Assembly (NCBI GenBank): GCA_001770775.1
Contig: MESA01000007.1
Location: forward strand, 179,274-243,273
Source: Burkholderiales bacterium RIFCSPHIGHO2_12_FULL_63_20
GTDB lineage: Bacteria > Pseudomonadota > Gammaproteobacteria > Burkholderiales > Burkholderiaceae_C
Reading direction: 5' to 3'
DNA length: 64,000 nt
Numbering within the stretch: the stretch's first letter is position 1; each line of letters begins with the position of its first letter. The notes beneath the pieces were generated by a model. The model searched no databases and was not told the origin of the DNA. It saw nothing but the letters and a program-made list of their open reading frames with translations. A program made the translations under genes and the position numbers. This document shows, piece by piece, positions 56,317-64,000 of this stretch.

Positions 56317-58056
56317 TCAGAGTTCCTCGGAGCCCAGCAGCATCTCGGAGATGCCCTTGCCGGCCTTGACCATCGGCCACACGTTTTCGGTTGGGTCGGT
56401 GCGGATGTCGAGGAACACGGTGCGGTCCTTGAGCTTGATGGCTTCCTTCAGGGCACCTTCGACGTCTTCCGGACGCTCGATCAGCAGGCCCACGTGGCCA
56501 TAGGCCTCGGCCAGCTTGACGAAGTCAGGCAATGCGTCCATGTAGCTGTGCGAGTAGCGGCCGGAGTATTCCAGCTGCTGCCACTGACGCACCATACCCA
56601 GGTAGCGGTTGTTCAGCGCAATGATCTTGACCGGCGTGTTGTACTGCTTGCAGGTGGACAGCTCCTGAATGCACATCTGGATCGAGCCTTCGCCGGTGAT
56701 GCAAAACACATCGGCGTCGGGCTTGGCCAGCTTGATGCCCATGGCGTAAGGCAGGCCCACACCCATGGTGCCCAGACCGCCGGAGTTGATCCAGCGACGC
56801 GGCTCTTCAAACTTGCTGTACTGCGCGGCGAACATCTGGTGCTGACCGACGTCCGACGTGATGTAGTAGTCGGTACCCTTGGTCAGCTCGGTCAGCTTTT
56901 CGACCACGGCCTGCGGCTTGATGACCTCGGTGGAGGTCTTGAACTTCAGGCAGTCGCGCTTCTTCCACTCGTTGATCTGGCTCCACCAAGCGTCGATCGC
57001 CTTGGGCTCGGCGCGCTGGGTGGACTCCTTGATCTGGGCGATCATCTCGTTGAGCACGTCCTTGACATCGCCCACGATGGGGATATCGACCTTGACGCGC
57101 TTGGAGATCGAGGAAGGGTCGATGTCGATGTGGATGATCTTGCGCTCGACCTGTGCGAAGTGCTTGGGGTTGCCGATCACGCGGTCGTCGAAGCGGGCGC
57201 CGATGGCGATGACCACGTCAGCGTGCTGCATGGTCATGTTGGCTTCGTACGTGCCGTGCATGCCCAGCATGCCCAGGAAGGTCTTGTCCGAAGCGGGAAT
57301 GGCGCCCAGCCCCATCAGGGTGCTGGTGCTGGGGTAGCCCAGCATGTTGACCAGTTCGCGCAGTTCGTTGGACGCCTCACCCAGGATGACGCCGCCACCG
57401 GTGTAGATGTAGGGACGCTTGGCCGTCAGCAGCAGTTGCACAGCCTTGCGGATCTGACCGCCGTGGCCCTTGCGCACCGGGTTGTACGAGCGCATTTCCA
57501 CCGACTCAGGGTAGTGGAAGGCGGTGGTCTTGAGAGAGACATCCTTCGGGACGTCGACCACGACGGGGCCGGGACGGCCGCTGCGGGCGATGTGGAAGGC
57601 CTTCTTCATGGTCTCGGCCAGGTCGGCCACGTCCTTGACCAGGAAGTTGTGCTTGACGATCGGGCGGGTGATGCCGACGGTGTCACATTCCTGGAAGGCG
57701 TCCAGACCGATGGCCGCGGTGGGCACCTGACCGGTGATGACCACCATGGGGATCGAGTCCATGTAGGCGGTGGCGATGCCGGTCACGGCATTGGTGACGC
57801 CAGGGCCGGAGGTGACCAGGGCCACACCCACTTCGCCGGTGGCGCGGGCATAGCCATCAGCAGCGTGAACGGCGGCCTGTTCGTGGCGCACGAGCACGTG
57901 CTCGATGGTGTCTTGTTTGTACAGCGCGTCGTAGATGTAGAGGACAGCGCCGCCTGGGTAGCCCCAGATGTACTTGACGTTCTCGGCCTGCAGGCAGCGG
58001 ACCAGAATGTCGGAACCGTTGAGGATTTCGCCGCCGTGGGCGTGAGTCGTATCCAT
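56317..58056 (-). CDS. ilvI: Acetolactate synthase catalytic (large) subunit
   Basis: This 579-residue thiamine-diphosphate enzyme starts branched-chain amino-acid synthesis. It has the thiamine/FAD segments IWGYPGGAVLYIYDAL, LVRHEQAAVHAADGYA and LVTSGPGVTNAVTGIA, and the TPP-binding GEGSIQMCIQEL with ALNNRYLG (metal ligands). The 182-base gap to ilvH shows nothing else. An AAAGG Shine-Dalgarno sits eight bases upstream of the ATG. A leader with a small open frame precedes it. Confidence 0.97.
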   Translation of the reverse strand: MDTTHAHGGEILNGSDILVRCLQAENVKYIWGYPGGAVLYIYDALYKQDTIEHVLVRHEQAAVHAADGYARATGEVGVALVTSGPGVTNAVTGIATAYMDSIPMVVITGQVPTAAIGLDAFQECDTVGITRPIVKHNFLVKDVADLAETMKKAFHIARSGRPGPVVVDVPKDVSLKTTAFHYPESVEMRSYNPVRKGHGGQIRKAVQLLLTAKRPYIYTGGGVILGEASNELRELVNMLGYPSTSTLMGLGAIPASDKTFLGMLGMHGTYEANMTMQHADVVIAIGARFDDRVIGNPKHFAQVERKIIHIDIDPSSISKRVKVDIPIVGDVKDVLNEMIAQIKESTQRAEPKAIDAWWSQINEWKKRDCLKFKTSTEVIKPQAVVEKLTELTKGTDYYITSDVGQHQMFAAQYSKFEEPRRWINSGGLGTMGVGLPYAMGIKLAKPDADVFCITGEGSIQMCIQELSTCKQYNTPVKIIALNNRYLGMVRQWQQLEYSGRYSHSYMDALPDFVKLAEAYGHVGLLIERPEDVEGALKEAIKLKDRTVFLDIRTDPTENVWPMVKAGKGISEMLLGSEEL

Positions 58057-58088
58057 GATGAATGAAACCTTTCCGAATTTCTCTAACG

Positions 58089-58117
58089 AAAAACGATCGG
58101 TGCCCCTCTACACCACC
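58089..58117 (-). terminator. Weak hairpin plus T-run after the candidate leader peptide
   Basis: On the minus strand GGTG in the valine codons can pair with CACC a few bases later, followed by CGATCG and TTTTT. The stem is only 4-5 bp, too weak to be a confident intrinsic terminator, but it sits exactly where an attenuator would be expected. Confidence 0.3.
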
Positions 58118-58227
58118 ACAACACGGAAGCTGTGACAGCAGCACTGCGGCAACGGATTACCAGCGTGCTCGCCCTCATGAGGCGGATTTGGAGCCTGCGC
58201 GGCCTGCCACTGGTACGGATTGAACAC
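58108..58227 (-). CDS. Candidate ilvI leader peptide (39 residues, ending in four Val)
   Basis: A minus-strand frame runs from GTG 58227 to TAG 58108. It reads MFNPYQWQAAQAPNPP, HEGEHAGNPLPQ and CCCHSFRVVVV, the last four codons being GTT GTG GTG GTG directly before the stop, about 50 bases upstream of the ilvI ATG. A valine run next to a stop in front of an acetolactate synthase gene is the classic form of an attenuation leader. Three tandem Cys codons precede it. The Shine-Dalgarno is weak (GAG). The gene is my inference; the sequence is direct. Confidence 0.6.
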   Translation of the reverse strand: MFNPYQWQAAQAPNPPHEGEHAGNPLPQCCCHSFRVVVV

Positions 58228-58264
58228 ACCAGACTCAGGCCAGATCGAGATGACGCAAAACGGG

Positions 58265-58270
58265 CATTAT
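58265..58270 (-). promoter_or_regulatory. -10 element for the ilv leader transcript
   Basis: GATAAT on the minus strand, 38-43 bases upstream of the candidate leader start codon. A good -35 is not visible at 16-18 bases (TCAGAT lies there). The 318-base gap between ilvI and the sigma factor gene (58057-58374) holds this element, the leader frame and the leader hairpin. Confidence 0.4.
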
Positions 58271-58374
58271 CGCACCCTTCGTGCCAAATCTGATCACGCA
58301 CCTGATCCTTGTTCCGAGCACGTCCATGCGGGTGCCATAATCGCCGACCCAACCGATGTTCCCCGTGCCGTACC

Positions 58375-58959
58375 GTGCCTGATTTGCGCCCCTCATCGCC
58401 GGAAGACACACTCAACGACTTCCTCATCAGCGTCGAGCGACGTGCGTTCAAGCGCGCCGCCTATGCCGTGCGGGACGACGACGCGGCCCTGGACATCGTG
58501 CAGGACGCCATGATCCGCTTGTCGCAAAGCTACGCCGACCGGCCGGAGACGGAATGGCCGATGCTGTTTCAGCGCATCCTGTCCAACGCCATCCTCGACT
58601 GGTTCCGACGCCAGAAGACGCGCAACGCGGTGTTCACCAATATGGGGGACCTGGAGGCCAGATTCAGCGACGAAGATGGCGACTTCGACCTGCTGGCCGT
58701 GTTCAAGATGGACGACGTCGGCACGGAAAGTGCCGACACCACTGCCAGCCGGGCGCAAACCCTTGCCCAGATCGAAGAAGAGATCAACAAGCTCCCGGCA
58801 CGTCAACGCGAAGCGTTTCTGTTGCGTTACTGGGAGGAACTGGATGTTGCAGAAACTGCCGAGGTCATGGGCTGCTCGCAGGGCAGCGTCAAAACCCACT
58901 GTTCTCGCGCCGTCCACGCCTTGGCCCAAAGTCTTCAATCACGCGGTATTTCATTGTGA
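58375..58959 (+). CDS. ECF-type RNA polymerase sigma factor
   Basis: This 194-residue protein starts at GTG. Region 2 contains RDDDAALDIVQDAMIRLSQS and region 4 the helix-turn-helix LPARQREAFLLRYWEELDVAETAE plus CSQGSVKTHCSRAVHAL. It directs RNA polymerase to a stress or envelope regulon. Its TGA overlaps the GTG of the DUF3619 gene (GTGA), typical of a sigma factor with a co-expressed partner. The 5' end is uncertain; a TTG nine bases further in is possible. Confidence 0.88.
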   Translation: MPDLRPSSPEDTLNDFLISVERRAFKRAAYAVRDDDAALDIVQDAMIRLSQSYADRPETEWPMLFQRILSNAILDWFRRQKTRNAVFTNMGDLEARFSDEDGDFDLLAVFKMDDVGTESADTTASRAQTLAQIEEEINKLPARQREAFLLRYWEELDVAETAEVMGCSQGSVKTHCSRAVHALAQSLQSRGISL

Positions 58960-59591
58960 ACAAGTCATCCACCCCCTCGCTGCCTGCAGCGCAACGCGAT
59001 GCCCTTGAGGCGCGCTTTGCACTGCGCGTGCGTGCGCGCCTGGATGAAGGTGCACACGCCCTCCCCCACGACATTGGCGAGCGCCTGCGGGTCGCTCGTG
59101 AGCAGGCCATCGAGGCGGCACGCGTCGCCCGAGCGGCCAGCCTGGTCGGTCAGACCGTCATGGCGCCGGTTGCTGTGGCGCAGGGCGGGATGAGTTTGGC
59201 CGGTGGACAAGGCACAGCCGGTCTGCCCATGCCGACGCACGCCTGGAACGAGGGGGCCTCCGCCCGCGCGGCCCAACATGGCTCGCAGCGCAAGGAGGCA
59301 CCGTTGGGCTGGGGCTGGCGCCTGGCCCTGTTGCTGCCCGTGCTGGCCTTGCTGGTTGGGTTGTGGGGTATCCAGCGCTATCAGCGTCATGAGCACGTTG
59401 AGGCCACCACGGCGGTGGACATGCAACTGCTGACCGACGATTTGCCACCTGACGCCTACGCCGACCCGGGTTTCGAGGCCTACCTGAGCCTGGACACCGA
59501 TCCCGACGTTGAACGCTTGGTGGACGCCCCTGCGGAAGCGGATGGTGACCTGAGTACGGCCGAGACCGCACCTGCGGTGGACGACCAGTGA
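58956..59591 (+). CDS. DUF3619 membrane protein (possible anti-sigma factor)
   Basis: This 211-residue protein starts at GTG within the sigma factor stop. It has an N-terminal soluble segment (ARFALRVRARLDEGAHALPH), one membrane helix (LALLLPVLALLVGLWGI, near residues 128-144) and an acidic periplasmic tail (DAYADPGFEAYLSLDTDPDV). A cytoplasmic N-terminus, one helix and a periplasmic tail is the layout of many anti-sigma factors, and the position supports that, but DUF3619 has no proven role that I can cite. Confidence 0.8.
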   Translation: MNKSSTPSLPAAQRDALEARFALRVRARLDEGAHALPHDIGERLRVAREQAIEAARVARAASLVGQTVMAPVAVAQGGMSLAGGQGTAGLPMPTHAWNEGASARAAQHGSQRKEAPLGWGWRLALLLPVLALLVGLWGIQRYQRHEHVEATTAVDMQLLTDDLPPDAYADPGFEAYLSLDTDPDVERLVDAPAEADGDLSTAETAPAVDDQ

Positions 59592-59605
59592 CTGGGAGCG
59601 CCGCT

Positions 59606-60442
59606 GTGGACAAGAAGTACCGCACCACTGGGTCATCCCACCTTCTGGCAAAGTTGTTGGGATGTTGCCTGGCAGGTGTCTTGCTGACGACCCCGGCATT
59701 GGCCGACTCAGGACGCGCCCGAGGCGGCAGCGCTGTGACGACGGCCAGTGAGGTGCCGGCGGAGTGGCAAGCCCTCACGCCACAGCAGCGCCAAGTGCTG
59801 CGGCCGTTGGCGAGCCAATGGCAAGAGATGGACGACACTTCGCGCGACAAATGGCTGAATGTGGCCGACCGCTACGAGCGCCTCCCCCCTTCCGAGCAAA
59901 ACCGCGTGCGCGAACGCATGGTGCAATGGTCCCGCCTGCCCGCGCAGACCCGCGGAGAGGCGCGCCTGCGTTTTCAGCAGTCACGGCAACTGCCGGCCGA
60001 CGAGCGCCAGCGCAAGTGGGAGGCTTATCAGGCCCTGCCCTCTGAAACGCGTGAGGCTTTGAGCCGCCGCGCGCAGCGACAGGCGCAGCCGATCGAGCTC
60101 CCTCGCGACATGACCGGGCCGAGAGAAGCACGCCAAGTCTATAACGCCCAGCAACGCAAGGATCTGGAGCGCTCGAACCAGAAGTCCAATGTGGTCCCCC
60201 ACTCCCCGACGCACGCCAGACCCCATCCCCAGGTCGTGGCCCCTGCCGTGATCAAGGCGGGCCCCGGCGCGACCACGCGCCTGCTCACCCAGCCCCCGGC
60301 CCCTCCGGCTCATCAGCAGGTGGGCATGCCCAAGATCAACAGCGCCGGCACCTTTGTTGACCCGGTGACGCTGCTGCCACGCAAGGGCGCTCAAGGGGCG
60401 GCGATCATGCAACCGGAAGCTCCGGCAGACAAAAAGCGCTGA
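59606..60442 (+). CDS. DUF3106 periplasmic protein
   Basis: This 278-residue protein has a signal peptide (LGCCLAGVLLTTPALADS) and a Trp-, Arg- and Gln-rich repeat region around LTPQQRQVLRPLASQWQEMD, RDKWLNVADRYERLPPSEQN and RMVQWSRLPAQ. This is the DUF3106 pattern of short helical repeats. The C-terminal half is Pro/His-rich. The start is uncertain: GTG 59606 has GGGAG upstream, while GTG 59588 overlaps the DUF3619 stop. In Burkholderiales it commonly follows a sigma factor and DUF3619. Confidence 0.82.
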   Translation: MDKKYRTTGSSHLLAKLLGCCLAGVLLTTPALADSGRARGGSAVTTASEVPAEWQALTPQQRQVLRPLASQWQEMDDTSRDKWLNVADRYERLPPSEQNRVRERMVQWSRLPAQTRGEARLRFQQSRQLPADERQRKWEAYQALPSETREALSRRAQRQAQPIELPRDMTGPREARQVYNAQQRKDLERSNQKSNVVPHSPTHARPHPQVVAPAVIKAGPGATTRLLTQPPAPPAHQQVGMPKINSAGTFVDPVTLLPRKGAQGAAIMQPEAPADKKR

Positions 60443-60522
60443 GCCCCGTCCCGGCGGCGCATGGGCCTGGTGTATGGTTCGGGACGTTGGCGCTGTGCCC
60501 ACCCGTTATCTCCATTGTCCCG

Positions 60523-61077
60523 ATGTCTTTACTCACGATTCCCGAACAGGGCGGCCTGAGCGTGCAGGCCTGTGCCGAGCGTGCCCGTGGCACGGCCCCC
60601 ACTTTGCGCCGCCGATTGGCCGCTTTCCTTTATGAAGGCGTGCTGCTGTTCGGTCTGGTCATGGTGGTGGGGTTGATCTACAGCATTGCCGTGGACCAGC
60701 GGCATGGGCTGCAAGGCCGCCAAGGCATGATGGTCGTGCAGTTCCTCGCTCTGTCAGCGTATTTCATGTGGCTGTGGACCCATGGCGGCCAGACCCTGGC
60801 GCTCAAGACCTGGCAGTTGCGTCTGGTGACCCCGGATGGCGGCCCCATCTCGCCACTGCGGGCGTTGCTGCGCTACCTGACGAGCTGGCTGTGGTTCATC
60901 CCACCCCTGCTGCTGACCTGGCTGGCAGGCTGGCATGACAAGGGAACGATGACGGCTGCGGTGCTGGGCTGGATGGTGCTGTACGCGGCCCTCACCTGGG
61001 TGCTACCCTCTCGCCAGTTTTTCCATGACGTGATCAGCGGCACCCGCGTGATCGACAACCGCAAACAGGTGCCTTGA
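60523..61077 (+). CDS. RDD-family membrane protein
   Basis: This 184-residue protein has three hydrophobic segments and the RDD-type layout. An early arginine-aspartate region (RRRLAAFLYEGVLLFGLVMV) is followed by GGQTLALKTWQLRLVTPDGG and the end PSRQFFHDVISGTRVIDN. The function of RDD proteins is mostly unknown (transport or stress). ATG 60523 was chosen. It ends overlapping the LOG gene (TGATG). Confidence 0.85.
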   Translation: MSLLTIPEQGGLSVQACAERARGTAPTLRRRLAAFLYEGVLLFGLVMVVGLIYSIAVDQRHGLQGRQGMMVVQFLALSAYFMWLWTHGGQTLALKTWQLRLVTPDGGPISPLRALLRYLTSWLWFIPPLLLTWLAGWHDKGTMTAAVLGWMVLYAALTWVLPSRQFFHDVISGTRVIDNRKQVP

Positions 61078-61691
61078 TGAGCTTGACCTTGTGTGTGTAC
61101 TGTGGCTCGCGCGATGGGGACGACCCTGCGCACCTGGCTGCCGCGCGTGAAGTGGGACGCCAAATTGGCACGCGTGGCTGGCGCCTGGTCTACGGAGGTG
61201 GCAGCACGGGCCTGATGGGTGCGGTGGCCGATGCCGCGTTGGCGCATGGCGCCGAGGCCATCGGCATCATCCCGGAGCGCCTGGTGAAGAAGGAGCTGGG
61301 ACACCCCGGGCTGACCAGCCTGGAGATTGTGGACAGCATGCACGAGCGCAAGCACCGCATGGCCATGCACGCCGACGCGTTCATCGCACTGCCGGGTGGC
61401 ATCGGCACCATGGAAGAAATTTTCGAGGCGTGGACCTGGCGCCAATTGGGCTACCACCGCAAGGCGCTCGGCTTGCTCAATGTGGCGGGCTACTACGACC
61501 ACCTGCTGCGCTTTCTGGATGTCAGCCAGCAAGGCGGCTTCTTGTGGCCCGATGTGCAAGAGCTGCTGCTGGTGGACGATGACATCGACACCTTGCTCGA
61601 CCGGTTGGCCGATGAACACCGGCGTCTGAAAGCACAAACGCCGCCCGACCAGCCTGAAGCGGGCCCTGGCGGCATCTCGCCTGCGATCTGA
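61077..61691 (+). CDS. LOG family protein (cytokinin-type nucleotide phosphoribohydrolase)
   Basis: This 204-residue protein carries the LOG motif PGGIGTMEEIFEAWTW and the GGGSTGLMGAVADAALAHGA nucleotide segment. LOG enzymes release the base from nucleoside 5'-monophosphates; bacterial relatives were long called lysine decarboxylases. ATG 61077 shares a base with the RDD stop, indicating coupled translation. It is cytoplasmic. Confidence 0.92.
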   Translation: MSLTLCVYCGSRDGDDPAHLAAAREVGRQIGTRGWRLVYGGGSTGLMGAVADAALAHGAEAIGIIPERLVKKELGHPGLTSLEIVDSMHERKHRMAMHADAFIALPGGIGTMEEIFEAWTWRQLGYHRKALGLLNVAGYYDHLLRFLDVSQQGGFLWPDVQELLLVDDDIDTLLDRLADEHRRLKAQTPPDQPEAGPGGISPAI

Positions 61692-61696
61692 GTGCA

Positions 61697-61718
61697 AAGG
61701 GGTGCCGAGGCACCCCTT
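61697..61718. terminator. Hairpin between the LOG gene and glnB
   Basis: AAGGGGTGC, a CGAG loop and GCACCCCTT form a 9-bp perfect stem between convergent genes. It ends in only two T, so it may be a bidirectional terminator of moderate strength. Confidence 0.6.
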
Positions 61719-61773
61719 GTCGCATCAAGCCGACATTCGGCCAGGCATCTGGCCAGCAGCGATCAGTCCGCGA

Positions 61774-62190
<417 letters not shown>

Positions 62191-62251
62191 TTAAGCACGG
62201 CTGTCGCGATCTCGTCACGAACAACGCACGCAAAACCACAACCGCGGCGCA

Positions 62252-63970
62252 TCAGGCGCGAAATCGGGAGGTGATGGGGTAGCGCCAGTCGCGCCCGAAG
62301 GCGCGATGGGTGATGCGGATGCCCACAGCGGCCTGGCGGCGCTTGTATTCGTTGATCTTGAGCAGACGGGTGACCTTGTCCACGTCGGCGCGCTCAAACC
62401 CTGCGGCCACGATGTCCTCGATGGAATGGTCCTGCTCCATGTAGCGCGCCAGAATGGCGTCGAGCACCTCGTACTCGGGCAGGCTGTCCTGGTCGGTCTG
62501 GTCAGGGCGCAGTTCGGCCGAGGGGGGGCGGGTGATGATGCGCTCGGGGATGGGCTCGACTTGGCCGGCTGCGGCCGCCTGGGCATTGCGCCACCACGAC
62601 AGGCGGTACACCAGGGTCTTGACCACGTCCTTGATGACGGCAAAGCCACCGGCCATGTCGCCGTAGAGCGTGCAGTAGCCTGTGGCCATTTCGCTCTTGT
62701 TGCCCGTGGTCAGCACCAGGGAGCCGGTTTTGTTGGACAGGGCCATCAGCAAGGTGCCGCGGATGCGGGCCTGGATGTTCTCTTCGGTGGTGTCTTCGGC
62801 GCGCCCCACGAACAGCGGTGCCAGCGAAGCCTTGAAGGCTTCGAACTCGGGCGCGATGGCGATTTCGTCGTGGCGCACGCCCAGGCGGTCGGCCATGTCG
62901 CGGGCGTCGATCCAGGAGATGTCGGCCGTGTAGGGCGAGGGCATCATCACGGTGCGCACCTTGTCGGCGCCCAAAGCGTCCACGGCAATGGCCAGCACCA
63001 GGGCAGAGTCGATGCCCCCTGAGAGGCCGATCAGGACGCCGGGAAAGCCGTTCTTGCCGATGTAGTCGCGCACGCCGCAGACCAGGGCGGCCCAGATTTC
63101 GGCCTCTTCGGAAAGGGGCGCGGCGATGGGGCCGCTGACGGCACCTTGCGGCTGTAGGGTCACGGGCAGCGTGGCCACTTCAAAGCTGGGCGCGCGGGCA
63201 CCGACTTCGCCTTGGGCGTTGACGGCAAACGAGGCGCCGTCGAACACGACTTCGTCTTGGCCACCCACCATGTGGGCGTAGACCAGCGGCAGGCCGAGTT
63301 TGCGGGCGAACGCGCCCATGCGGGCTTCGCGCTCGGCGCGCTTGGCGACGTGGAAGGGCGAGGCGTTGAGCACCACCAGCACCTGCGCGCCCTGCGCCAG
63401 GGCGGACTCGGCGGGCTCGTCAAACCAGGCGTCTTCACACACCAGCAGGGCCACGCGCCAGCCCAGCACGTCGACCACGACGGGGCCCAGACCGGCTTCG
63501 CGGCCGCTGATGAAGTAACGGCGCTCATCGAACACCTGGTAGTTGGGCAGCTCGCGCTTGGCGTAGCTGGCGATGATCTGGCCACCCCGGATCAGGCTGG
63601 CGGCGTTCAGACGGCGTGGCACCGACCAGGAGCGGGTGCGGATGTCGTCGCCCAGGGCTTGCAGAGGGTGACCCAGAACGAGGTGCAGGTCGGGCAGGTC
63701 GGCGAGGCTGCGGGCAATGTGCTCGGTGGTGTCTTCGCAGGCCTGCATGAAAGCGGGGCGCAGCAGGAGGTCTTCCGGGGGATAGCCGCACAGGGCCATT
63801 TCCGGCGTGACCACCAGACGCGCGCCTTCAGCGTACGCTTGGCGGGCCGCGTCGATGATGGTGCGGGCGTTGCCCTGCAGGTCACCGACCACGGGGTTGA
63901 ATTGCAGCAGGGCCACGGACAGCGCTTGGGCTGGGGTGGCCGGAGATGACACAGAATTCATGAGCAGCAT
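62252..63970 (-). CDS. nadE: Glutamine-dependent NAD+ synthetase
   Basis: This 572-residue, two-domain enzyme has an N-terminal amidase-like glutaminase (Glu in VTPEMALCGYPPEDLLLRP, Lys in YAKRELPNYQVFDE, Cys in LVCEDAWFDEPA) and a C-terminal ATP-pyrophosphatase with SGGIDSALVLAIAVDALG (PP-loop). It makes NAD+ from nicotinate adenine dinucleotide using glutamine. ATG 63970 or 63961 may be the start; both are in frame and neither has a clear Shine-Dalgarno. The gene lies at the window edge but appears complete. Confidence 0.95.
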   Translation of the reverse strand: MLLMNSVSSPATPAQALSVALLQFNPVVGDLQGNARTIIDAARQAYAEGARLVVTPEMALCGYPPEDLLLRPAFMQACEDTTEHIARSLADLPDLHLVLGHPLQALGDDIRTRSWSVPRRLNAASLIRGGQIIASYAKRELPNYQVFDERRYFISGREAGLGPVVVDVLGWRVALLVCEDAWFDEPAESALAQGAQVLVVLNASPFHVAKRAEREARMGAFARKLGLPLVYAHMVGGQDEVVFDGASFAVNAQGEVGARAPSFEVATLPVTLQPQGAVSGPIAAPLSEEAEIWAALVCGVRDYIGKNGFPGVLIGLSGGIDSALVLAIAVDALGADKVRTVMMPSPYTADISWIDARDMADRLGVRHDEIAIAPEFEAFKASLAPLFVGRAEDTTEENIQARIRGTLLMALSNKTGSLVLTTGNKSEMATGYCTLYGDMAGGFAVIKDVVKTLVYRLSWWRNAQAAAAGQVEPIPERIITRPPSAELRPDQTDQDSLPEYEVLDAILARYMEQDHSIEDIVAAGFERADVDKVTRLLKINEYKRRQAAVGIRITHRAFGRDWRYPITSRFRA

Positions 63971-64000
63971 TCAAACGGACAGCGCAGATGCGCAGGTGAG

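Noticed and set aside
56206-58065. A 619-codon open frame on the plus strand
   Set aside because: It is antisense to ilvI and ilvH, both clear genes.
58083-58178. A second short frame in the ilv leader, ATG 58178 to TAG 58083, with a VLWWCRG segment
   Set aside because: It overlaps the VVVV frame in another register, has no valine or leucine run and no stop-adjacent control codons. The other frame fits the pathway better.

Overview
The window is about 64 kb of GC-rich, gene-dense chromosome from a betaproteobacterium of the order Burkholderiales. The evidence is the set and order of genes: a compact fliF-to-fliR flagellar operon, a sigma factor / DUF3619 / DUF3106 / RDD chain, a poly-hydroxyalkanoate synthase-like gene, a short PutA, glnB beside nadE, and BamC beside DapA. 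The Aquabacterium / Ideonella / Leptothrix / Comamonadaceae neighbourhood is a reasonable guess, but the genus cannot be settled from sequence reading alone. I see no insertion sequence, prophage, CRISPR array or foreign island; nearly everything is core chromosome.

Layout. 1-7.7 kb: tail of a cryptochrome/photolyase, a DUF2256 zinc-ribbon protein, an LTA-synthase-like sulfatase with a QseBC-type two-component system, then an iron-sulfur (6-4) photolyase whose stop overlaps the start of a fused APH/P-loop kinase. 7.7-9.7 kb: parE. 9.8-22.0 kb: flagellar switch, export and basal-body genes fliR,Q,P,O,N,M,L,K,J,I,H,G,F on the minus strand, with fliE diverging. 22-28.5 kb: MFS transporter, a tiny membrane protein, dapA, bamC, an alanine-repeat lipoprotein, an unknown gene, a RoxA-type oxygenase and a SlyD-like isomerase. 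28.6-36.4 kb: dut, coaBC, two AraC regulators, a PF10118 hydrolase and alaS. 36.5-44.2 kb: succinate-semialdehyde dehydrogenase, PHA synthase-like protein, tRNA-Gly(CCC), trmB and putA. 44.2-51.4 kb: parvulin, bolA, yciB, msrB, selO, uppP, DUF455, xerD and a chalcone-isomerase-like protein. 51.5-58.1 kb: an unknown membrane protein, a GNAT, a MaoC-Pta fusion and the ilvI-ilvH-ilvC operon. 58.4-64 kb: ECF sigma factor chain, LOG protein, glnB and nadE.

How genes work together. The fli operon supplies the MS ring, C ring and type III export gate. ilvI, ilvH and ilvC carry out the first two steps of branched-chain amino-acid synthesis. msrB and selO are fused by a 4-base overlap and both concern oxidative damage. 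The ECF sigma factor, DUF3619 and DUF3106 genes are chained closely enough to suggest one regulatory unit.

Most interesting to me: an unannotated 39-codon reading frame (58108-58227, minus) upstream of ilvI that ends in four consecutive valine codons followed by a stop, as expected of an attenuation-type leader peptide. Other points worth checking are the photolyase-kinase overlap, the sulfatase/two-component operon, an 8-bp perfect inverted repeat just upstream of fliE, and the ECF sigma chain.
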